Positions 50,805-57,470 of a stretch of 64,000 nucleotides of DNA are shown here, piece after piece; within the stretch, counting starts at the first letter, position 1, and each line of letters begins with the position of its first letter. Source of the DNA: Nitrospira tepida (GTDB lineage: Bacteria; Nitrospirota; Nitrospiria; Nitrospirales; Nitrospiraceae); NCBI RefSeq assembly GCF_947241125.1, contig NZ_OX365700.1:806001-870000 (forward strand). The letters run 5' to 3'. The translations under genes and the position numbers were made by a program. The notes beneath the pieces were generated by a model. The model made no database searches and was not told where the DNA came from. It saw only the letters and a program-made list of their open reading frames with translations.

Positions 50805-51623
50805 TCACCATTTCTTGTCCGATCGAGGGTTAGATGTCCGGGGTGAGCCGACCGCAACGAGGTAGAGCGTCGATTGATTCAATCCATCTAGACCGAGAAG
50901 CGAATCCACCTCCCTGTCGAAAAACCCTCCGATATTGAGACAGCCTAATCCGAGCGCGCCAGCCACCAGATTCAGATTCTGCGCAACGTGACCGGTCTCA
51001 AGAAGCGCGAAGCGATACCCCCGGTTCCCGTACTTGAACACGGTCCGTTCGAAGACGCTGGTAATGAAAAACAGAATCGAAGAGCAGTGGATAATATCTG
51101 GCTGTACGAGGGCTCGTGACAATCTTGGCGAATGGTCGCCCGATAATACTCTTCGCACGTGGGCCTGGTCGGGGTTGTAATGGTAACACCCTGCTTCAAG
51201 CCCTTCTACACGGCTGCTGTAGAAGAACAGCTCCAGCGGGTACAGGGCTCCACCAGACGGAACCGCCCGAAACGATCGAGGAATGGACGAGGTTGAGTTC
51301 TTCCTCATCGGGCCATAGGCGTAGTGAAGGAAAGTCGATGTGTCCTCCAAACTCAGAGTGGCCGGAAACATCTCCCTGTGCGAAGCACGGGCCGTGAGGA
51401 CGCTGTCGAGCGGAATGGACAAAGGCGATGCCGAAGGCAAATGAATAACCGGATAGCCCTCATAGGGTAAGGACTCATAGAATTGGGCCATTCGTTTCCT
51501 AACTTCCTCAGCGGGGGCAGCGAAACTATGGCGTCCAATTTTGGAGTTTTCGTGGAAGAGTTCCCAAGTCTTTTCGTCATCACCAGGCGGCACGAGAATA
51601 TCTTGCCAATGTGAGGGTTTCAT
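50805..51623 (-). CDS. SagB-type FMN-dependent azoline dehydrogenase
   Basis: 272 residues of the nitroreductase-fold SagB/ThcOx family: LTARASHREM, FRAVPSGGALYPLELFFY, GCYHYNPDQAHVRRV, FERTVFKYGNRGYRFALLETGHVAQNLNLVAGALGLGCLNIGGF. SagB oxidises peptide thiazolines and (methyl)oxazolines to aromatic azoles with FMN and oxygen. It starts ten bases after the YcaO gene and ends three bases before the peroxidase. The first 60 residues are less conserved. Confidence 0.9.
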   Translation of the reverse strand: MKPSHWQDILVPPGDDEKTWELFHENSKIGRHSFAAPAEEVRKRMAQFYESLPYEGYPVIHLPSASPLSIPLDSVLTARASHREMFPATLSLEDTSTFLHYAYGPMRKNSTSSIPRSFRAVPSGGALYPLELFFYSSRVEGLEAGCYHYNPDQAHVRRVLSGDHSPRLSRALVQPDIIHCSSILFFITSVFERTVFKYGNRGYRFALLETGHVAQNLNLVAGALGLGCLNIGGFFDREVDSLLGLDGLNQSTLYLVAVGSPRTSNPRSDKKW

Positions 51624-51633
51624 GAATGCGACC

Positions 51634-52974
51634 CTAGGGATAAGGATGAGGAGCGGGATTGTCGCCAGTTGCGCAAGTGATGCCGCCGTAGCCCAGCCGT
51701 TGGGGGATTGTCCATAGGCGTTCCCCGCCTAAAGCACGCAACCGATGTCCTATGAAGAGCGGATGAAAGCCGGGGATTATCGCTCTGACGACTCGAAGCC
51801 CGAGGTTGCGGACATCGTCCGTGGTGAGATCGGCCAGCAGGATCCGTGCTCCAAGGGAGGCGATACGACTCTTCAACACTTCAAGATCGCTTCGGGCATC
51901 GCCGGTCGAGAGATCGGAGAGGGCATCAAAGGGAACGGGATCGCCACGCGAGACGATGAAATTTGCCAAGTGCGCGTTTTCATGTGCACAGAAGAAATGC
52001 ACATGATCGTCCTGGCTTGTGATCCCGCCGCAGCCTGGGCCCGATACGAGCGGCGGCGATCCTTTCAAATGATAGGCGAGCCTCCACGTATGAGCTATTT
52101 CCTCCATGCTTTTTCTTGCCGCAATCACGGGATTCAGACTCGAGGCCGCAGCGAATATCAACGCCGGGCCATCAGGCTCCGTGTTGCTTGCGATCGAGAG
52201 CACGGTCGGTACGCCGTGATCCATTTCGAGAAACAGAAGTGTCAGCTTGGTTCCAGTCGCTTCGATCCGATCGGCCAGATCGGCAAGAGGAGCAGGAAGA
52301 CTCTTTCTGAGAATGATGGGCCGGGCAAGACGCGCTTGCCAGGTGATGGTAAACGCATCCCGTTCGATGACCTCGCAGATTCCCCCCACGGCAGCCTCTT
52401 CAAACGAGCAATGACAGGCAAGCCCAGTGGAAATGCGTTGGCAAAACGGCGGCTCTCCTGCGGCGGTATCAAAATGATACGGCATGAACACCATGGCCGC
52501 CGGGACGTGAACAGGGGCGCCTGTCGCAAGATCGACGGATGGGGTCCAGTGGATCGGAGTGGATTCCGTGAAGGGCACATAGGGAAATTCAGGGTCTTGA
52601 TATTGCGTCTGCTCATACAGAGCGAACGACTCCGGTGGGATGCAATCAAAAGAGGCACTGGCGTAAGGCGAAAAGGGCAATTCGTCGAGGCGATAAAAGG
52701 CGGAGCAATACCGTTCGATTGCCTCCCCGACGGCCTTTCCCAGCGCGGAGGTTCGTTCACTGGCTGCTCCCCCGCCGGAGGCATAGTTCTGATACCCTCC
52801 CAGTGGCCGAGCATCGCAGGCTTGAGCCAAGTAGTGAAAGAAAGCCGGCGCGCCCGGCTCCCGCCTGATCTCTTCCACATGACGGATTATCCCTACCCGG
52901 TCATCGAGCAGGTCTTCGAGAACATCCAAGAGTCGTCTCACGGGGACCTGTATTTGCCTAGAGAGCCCGTTCAT
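51634..52974 (-). CDS. YcaO-domain cyclodehydratase (azoline-forming, D protein)
   Basis: 446 residues. ATP-binding YcaO motifs are in order: GEAIERY (83-89), EVIERD (201-206) and ARKSMEEIAHT (286-296). The C-terminus is Pro-rich (NPAPHPYP), the PxPxP-type tail typical of azoline-forming YcaO proteins that work with a partner. It uses ATP to activate the peptide backbone and cyclise Cys/Ser/Thr side chains. The gene overlaps the E1-like partner by 17 bases, implying stoichiometric synthesis of a C/D pair. Confidence 0.93.
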   Translation of the reverse strand: MNGLSRQIQVPVRRLLDVLEDLLDDRVGIIRHVEEIRREPGAPAFFHYLAQACDARPLGGYQNYASGGGAASERTSALGKAVGEAIERYCSAFYRLDELPFSPYASASFDCIPPESFALYEQTQYQDPEFPYVPFTESTPIHWTPSVDLATGAPVHVPAAMVFMPYHFDTAAGEPPFCQRISTGLACHCSFEEAAVGGICEVIERDAFTITWQARLARPIILRKSLPAPLADLADRIEATGTKLTLLFLEMDHGVPTVLSIASNTEPDGPALIFAAASSLNPVIAARKSMEEIAHTWRLAYHLKGSPPLVSGPGCGGITSQDDHVHFFCAHENAHLANFIVSRGDPVPFDALSDLSTGDARSDLEVLKSRIASLGARILLADLTTDDVRNLGLRVVRAIIPGFHPLFIGHRLRALGGERLWTIPQRLGYGGITCATGDNPAPHPYP

Positions 52975-54022
52975 CTGCCAGCGCCTTCGTAATGGAGATG
53001 GGGGGGTGTGCGACTACAGGACCGCAAACGGGACATCGGGGCACCTTCAACGCTCTCCGCCTCGACATCTGGCCGGCGAGAACGTTGATTTCGATAAATG
53101 TTCCGGGCTTGCGCTTGGGGAGCACGTCGCTAAAAACACCGATCAACTCGAAGCAGGCGACCTCGGCCGACACGGTGGCCATCACGGGATGGAAGCCCGT
53201 CACCCCTTGACCCTCAAATGCCATACGGTCGAAGATCGATGCCGTGTGGGCGTCCTCTCGATTCGAGTGTTCCCTCAAAGTAAAACATTCGTAGCAAGGG
53301 GTTTCGCCAGGGATCATCAAAGGGCCGACGGTGCCCACCATATTGTGTAGCATGACCGGCATCATGGGCAGTGCTTGTTTTATGCAGAGAGCGTTTATCT
53401 GTCGAAAACAGTCTGCAGCCGCAAAATCGCAGGCTGCGACCAAGCAGTCGAGCGGATAGCGAGCCGGATGTCTATCCCACTCGACAAAGGAGAGAAAGTC
53501 GTCTCCTTCGCCCTGCCCAAGGTTCGGCGTCGAGTCCGGAACGTCGAACATCCTGAGATTGCGGAGGATGGGAAGATCGATAATTGTAAGATGCTCAAAT
53601 CCCGAGTCTCTAAGTTCGGCGATGAGGCGCCGGCTGATAAAGTTGACGCCCAGAATTCCCAGGTGCTTCGCCGCCAGTCTGTTTCGAACCTCCTGCAAGG
53701 AGGACTCGAAATGCCAATAGAAGACATCTTCTCCTTCTTCCAGCTCGTCGCTGCGTAAGTGTGATCGGTTCGTGGGTAACAATAAACGGCGTTGGATGAG
53801 CTGGTTGATGAGCTGTCGCACGACAGGTCGGTCAGGTTCCGCAAATTGTTCACAGATTTCTTCACCGGCCTTCTCTTCAAAGGCCGCAGCGAGTAAGACA
53901 TCCCGCACGATGGCTGCGGCGCGGTCTCCATTGATTTTGACTTCGGTGCAACCGCGTTTGAGCAAGACGCCGCCGGCGATCGGAATGATTTGCGTGGGCA
54001 TTGAGCGCAGCGGAGGTTCCAT
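52958..54022 (-). CDS. TOMM leader-binding/E1-like cyclodehydratase partner (C protein, ocin-ThiF-like)
   Basis: 354 residues from ATG 54022 with GGGGAG eight bases upstream. Residues about 8-85 look like a RiPP recognition element (winged helix, PqqD-like). The rest is an E1/ThiF-like fold: LGILGVNFISRRLIAEL in place of the nucleotide-binding loop, and a structural zinc site of two CxxC pairs (CYEC 243-246, CPVC 330-333). These proteins deliver the leader peptide to YcaO. It starts 39 bases after the second precursor gene, so it is in the same operon. Confidence 0.88.
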   Translation of the reverse strand: MEPPLRSMPTQIIPIAGGVLLKRGCTEVKINGDRAAAIVRDVLLAAAFEEKAGEEICEQFAEPDRPVVRQLINQLIQRRLLLPTNRSHLRSDELEEGEDVFYWHFESSLQEVRNRLAAKHLGILGVNFISRRLIAELRDSGFEHLTIIDLPILRNLRMFDVPDSTPNLGQGEGDDFLSFVEWDRHPARYPLDCLVAACDFAAADCFRQINALCIKQALPMMPVMLHNMVGTVGPLMIPGETPCYECFTLREHSNREDAHTASIFDRMAFEGQGVTGFHPVMATVSAEVACFELIGVFSDVLPKRKPGTFIEINVLAGQMSRRRALKVPRCPVCGPVVAHPPISITKALADERAL

Positions 54023-54061
54023 GTTGCTACTCCCCGAAGGTGTACCCGCCTCCGTCGAAGA

Positions 54062-54403
54062 CTATACGCAGGTACAACAGAAGTAAGCAGAGGTGCCGTA
54101 CGACATGTTGTTGTGCTTTTGGAGAACCAGCGCAAGGGTCTGGAAATCGTTCACGCTCAGGGTCTTAAGCTGGCCGCTCAGGGTCGGACGTGGGTCTCCT
54201 GGTGACGTGAAAGGGCCACCGTCATAATTGACTGGCAAGTCTGCCGGCGACCAACCGGCGAGCCGCATCAGGTCGCCCCTGGTCAGTTTGCCGAACTTGG
54301 TTTGCCAGACAATTTGCCGTGCTGGGTCGTCTTTTTTTTCGTCCTCAAACAGAATGTCGTCCAACGTGTCCATCGGATTGGGTGCATTTGGATCGCGCGC
54401 CAT
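54062..54403 (-). CDS. azole-peptide precursor (1), core ends CCTCV
   Basis: 113 residues from ATG 54403 after AGGGAGG. A long leader has two blocks shared with the other precursor: TRGDLMRLAGWSP (41-53) and PTLSGQLKTLSVNDFQ (73-88), then HNNMSYGTSAYFCCTCV. Only the C-terminal tail is Cys-dense (C109, C110, C112); the leader has no Cys at all. Thr111 is also a possible ring site. That division is what is expected of a TOMM precursor. No leader protease site of GG type is obvious. Confidence 0.85.
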   Translation of the reverse strand: MARDPNAPNPMDTLDDILFEDEKKDDPARQIVWQTKFGKLTRGDLMRLAGWSPADLPVNYDGGPFTSPGDPRPTLSGQLKTLSVNDFQTLALVLQKHNNMSYGTSAYFCCTCV

Positions 54404-54476
54404 AGGGCCCTCCCTGTGTGCTGAATAGTGTAATAGTCACGAGATCGTTGCCGACTTGTGCGGCCACGCTGTACGT

Positions 54477-54797
54477 TCAAGTGCAGGTGCAGCAGAAATA
54501 CACCCCCGCGTATTTCATGCCATTGAAATGGCCGAGCATTTCCGTAAGCGCCTGCATATCTTGTACGTCAAGCGCTTTAAGGGGGTCGGAAAGAGTCGGA
54601 TTCTCATTGCCGCGACCGTCTAGGGGCATCCAGCCGACTAGGCGCATGAGATCCCCGCGGGTGACGACATTGTATTTATCCTTCCAGACATAGTTGCGAG
54701 GAGGATTGGTTCCTGGGATTCGACCGCCGTTTTGGTATGGATCGAACGGCAAAATATCCTTTAGCTTGTCCCCTGCTGCTGGTGGCTTCTGTCCCAT
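54477..54797 (-). CDS. azole-peptide precursor (2), core ends CCTCT
   Basis: 106 residues from ATG 54797 after AAAGGAGGG, a very strong site. The leader shares TRGDLMRLVGWMP (46-58) and PTLSDPLKALDVQDMQ (67-82) with the first precursor, and the end is FNGMKYAGVYFCCTCT. Cys appears only at residues 102, 103 and 105; Thr104 and Thr106 could also cyclise. A longer in-frame ORF exists (from 54854), but its extra 19 residues precede the ribosome site. First small gene after the TonB receptor at 54877. Confidence 0.87.
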   Translation of the reverse strand: MGQKPPAAGDKLKDILPFDPYQNGGRIPGTNPPRNYVWKDKYNVVTRGDLMRLVGWMPLDGRGNENPTLSDPLKALDVQDMQALTEMLGHFNGMKYAGVYFCCTCT

Positions 54798-54876
54798 CGT
54801 CTTCCCTCCTTTTGATGTGTAGCTGAACGACCAGAGTATCGCAGACCTGTGCAAGTAACCCGCTGTCTATCGATCG

Positions 54877-57108
54877 TCAATATTTCACTGTGAGCCACCC
54901 CATGACCCGGCTGCCGATGGTTTCGCCGAGCGGATGCTCCTTATGTTTATCGTTCAGCGCGTTGAACGCGGTCACGGCCACTTCCGCTTCTCGTCCCGTT
55001 TGCCGCTCCCGCCAGAATTTGTAGGCGCCGCGCAGATTCAACAGGACATAGCTGCCGACAGTGGCGCTCGGTGGCAGTGGCGCGCCAAAGAACGTAAATC
55101 CGACGAAGCCCGGGTCCAGGGGATACGTCGCCGAGCTGACATAGTGGACGAGCGCCTCCCCGTTCACCCCATTGTCAAAGTCTGCCCGCACGCCCGCATT
55201 GACCTTGTGCTGGGGAGCCCCTCTTGCCACCCGGTTTGCCTGAGCAGTATTACCGGTGGTATAGGTTTGCCCGATGTCCTGGTAAGTATAGTTCGCCAAA
55301 CCGGAGAGCCAAGTCGTGATTTGGGCTTCGATGCCGACCTCGCCCCCATAGATATCCGCCGCGCCTCCTCCCTGACCGATCGCTCCCTGAGTGCCACCGT
55401 TGGCAAAGCTGTTGGTTCCAGGGCCGACCGAGGCGATGCTGATCAGATTCGAAATGTGATTGAAGAACAGATCAGCCCGCACCCGCAGCCGGTGCTTCCA
55501 GAACCAGCCCTGATAGCCCGCGTCGTAGGAAATAATCTGCTCGGGCGCGAGATTCCGGTTTCCATTCAGCGTGGTCCGAGTTTCACCGGTGAACGGGTTG
55601 ACGCCCACTTGGCAGGGGGCGAGCGATGGTGAGAAGGGGATGCGAGGACTGATACAACCAAAATTGGCTGTTTGGGTCTCAAAAAGGGTGGGCGGCCGAT
55701 ACCCGACTGAAACCCCTGCCCGGAAGCTGTGGTTCTCCAGGGGGCGCCACTGGAGCGAAAAGCGTGGGCTGATCGTCGGATTGATGAACGTGTCCATGTC
55801 ATAGCGAAGACCTCCGACGGCCGTGAGTGACTGGGTCAAGCGCCACTCGTCTTGCAGGTAGAGACCCACGCGGTCTTCATGCCCGTCGGTGAAATTCCCC
55901 TTTGCCGTATTATGGCGATAGTTGACCCCATAGGTGAGGCGGTTCCCGATCCACAGGTCAATGGCATGCTGGGCTTCAATGTTATAGCTGTTGGCCTCCA
56001 AGAAGTGAGCCGAGGTTCCGTTCTGATCCACGAATCTGATGTTATTCGAGACTAATGGATTAGCCCCGACTGTCCCAGGTTGGTGGTTGCCGGTCCAGAA
56101 GGCTCGGATGAAAAAGTTTGGCCGGTCATACACGGCGCTGGCATAGCGCTGCATCGGCTGTTGGGTGATGGCGGTGACATCCACAATCGGACCATCGTAG
56201 CGGTTGGAATCAGCAATGCCGCCCTGGAGTGTGAGCTTCGCATCGCCAGGCATGGCATATTCGAGTTGGCCATTGAACAGATTGTTGCGGAAGGCCAACG
56301 AGTCTCTGTTATTCCAGCTATTGGTTTGATTGTGGCCGTACGAGAGGCGATAGCCAAACTTGTTGTGCACGCCGGCGACAATGGCGGCGCCTGAGATCGT
56401 GCCGTACTCTCCGCCGCCGAACTGGAGGGTGACGCCTTTCATCTCGGCGGCCGATTTGGTGATGATATTGATGACCCCGTCGAAGGCATTAAAGCCGTAC
56501 AAGGCAGCCGCCGGACCTTTCAACACTTCGATCCTCTTGATCTCCGGCAGCGTGACCGGAATGTTTTTCCACAACACTTCACCCTGGGAGTCTAAATAGA
56601 TAGACCGCCCATCCACCAGCACGAGCATCTTGTTGGCTCGCAACTGGTTGTTTCCGCGGGCGGCCACGTTGAAGTCGGCTCCGTTGACTTGCATCACGTC
56701 AATCCCCGGGATGCGGCGTAGGATGGTGGGGATGTCGATGGCGCCGGAATGCCGGATATCGTCGTCGGTAATGACATACACGTTCGACGGGGCTTCGGAG
56801 ATGGGCTGAGGTTTGCCTGGATACATCCCCCTGGCGATTGATGCGCTTCCTTCTTGAAGGACCACTTTCCGCTCTTCCTCAATCAGCTTGGTCATATCAT
56901 CCGGGGTGCCGGTAGCCTCGGGGCCTGCTTTCGGTCCAGGTCGAGAAGCCCCTTCTTGTTGAGAAGAAGCTGGGTCCTCAGCTTGTGCCGGCACTATGGC
57001 TATGCACAAACCGGTCAGAGAGAATGCGAGCGACGCGAGTTGAAGTGGCCAACTTGTCAGCCATCGGAAAACGAGAATGTTCTGCCATTGAGAGCGGGCG
57101 ACGCCCAT
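54877..57108 (-). CDS. TonB-dependent outer-membrane receptor (paralogue C) heading the azole-peptide operon
   Basis: 743 residues from ATG 57108 (longer frame from 57156). Signal peptide (LASLAFSLTGLCIAIVPAQA), then an acidic N-terminal extension of about 60 residues (ATGTPDDMTKLIEEERKVVLQEG) not seen in the other paralogues, which may be a regulatory segment. Plug: APSNVYVITDDDIRHSG, FNVAARGNNQLRANKMLVLVDGRSIY, EVLKGPAAALYGFNAFDGVINIITK. Tail VMGWLTVKY ends in Tyr. The precursor genes follow 80 bases later on the same strand, so uptake and synthesis may be co-ordinated. Confidence 0.92.
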   Translation of the reverse strand: MGVARSQWQNILVFRWLTSWPLQLASLAFSLTGLCIAIVPAQAEDPASSQQEGASRPGPKAGPEATGTPDDMTKLIEEERKVVLQEGSASIARGMYPGKPQPISEAPSNVYVITDDDIRHSGAIDIPTILRRIPGIDVMQVNGADFNVAARGNNQLRANKMLVLVDGRSIYLDSQGEVLWKNIPVTLPEIKRIEVLKGPAAALYGFNAFDGVINIITKSAAEMKGVTLQFGGGEYGTISGAAIVAGVHNKFGYRLSYGHNQTNSWNNRDSLAFRNNLFNGQLEYAMPGDAKLTLQGGIADSNRYDGPIVDVTAITQQPMQRYASAVYDRPNFFIRAFWTGNHQPGTVGANPLVSNNIRFVDQNGTSAHFLEANSYNIEAQHAIDLWIGNRLTYGVNYRHNTAKGNFTDGHEDRVGLYLQDEWRLTQSLTAVGGLRYDMDTFINPTISPRFSLQWRPLENHSFRAGVSVGYRPPTLFETQTANFGCISPRIPFSPSLAPCQVGVNPFTGETRTTLNGNRNLAPEQIISYDAGYQGWFWKHRLRVRADLFFNHISNLISIASVGPGTNSFANGGTQGAIGQGGGAADIYGGEVGIEAQITTWLSGLANYTYQDIGQTYTTGNTAQANRVARGAPQHKVNAGVRADFDNGVNGEALVHYVSSATYPLDPGFVGFTFFGAPLPPSATVGSYVLLNLRGAYKFWRERQTGREAEVAVTAFNALNDKHKEHPLGETIGSRVMGWLTVKY

Positions 57109-57279
57109 GATCGAGCGAGGGCGAGAGCAGCGATGTTCCGGCAACCGAGCAGCCATCTGCGGCTAACTCTCTTTCTTCTCCTCCTGGTCCGAGGAGGGAG
57201 GAAAGAACAGGACCGGCCTCACCGATGAGGGCGTTATACGTAAACCCTTTAGGTTCGTTTGGCAAGGCCTTAATTTTCT

Positions 57280-57295
57280 AGAGCCGTTCGGCTCT
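57280..57295. promoter_or_regulatory. hairpin in the receptor 5' leader
   Basis: AGAGCC-GTTC-GGCTCT, perfect 6-bp stem with tetraloop. It lies between the candidate promoter and the receptor start. Could be an operator or RNA element. Confidence 0.4.
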
Positions 57296-57318
57296 TGTCG
57301 TCTCATCGAAAATATGGG

Positions 57319-57347
57319 ATAGTATCCGGCTAATGCCCTGCCGGTAA
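57319..57347 (-). promoter_or_regulatory. candidate promoter of the receptor/azole-peptide operon
   Basis: Minus strand TTACCG (57347-57342), 17-base spacer, TACTAT (57324-57319). The -10 box sits in the palindrome GGATA-G-TATCC (57317-57327), a possible repressor site. The leader would be about 205 bases. Confidence 0.45.
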
Positions 57348-57470
57348 GCTTTCGCAGCGGTTATTCCGACCCACGAGTTTTCGAACCGTTCGCCAACCGT
57401 CCCCTTGCCGAGCCAAATGGACCCTGTGTCCTGGTGACGGGCTCATTCCACTGCGCGTGAGCGCCACGAA

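Larger units (their letters stand above)
57109..57470. other. 362-base gene-free leader of the receptor/azole-peptide operon
   Basis: No gene. It contains a candidate minus-strand promoter (57319-57347), a GGATA-G-TATCC palindrome on its -10 box, and an AGAGCC-GTTC-GGCTCT hairpin at 57280-57295 in the long 5' leader. Confidence 0.55.

Noticed and set aside
49326-54797. Methanobactin-type biosynthesis
   Set aside because: Copper binding is a tempting parallel, but the MbnB/MbnC pair is absent. The enzymes here are YcaO, E1-like partner and SagB.
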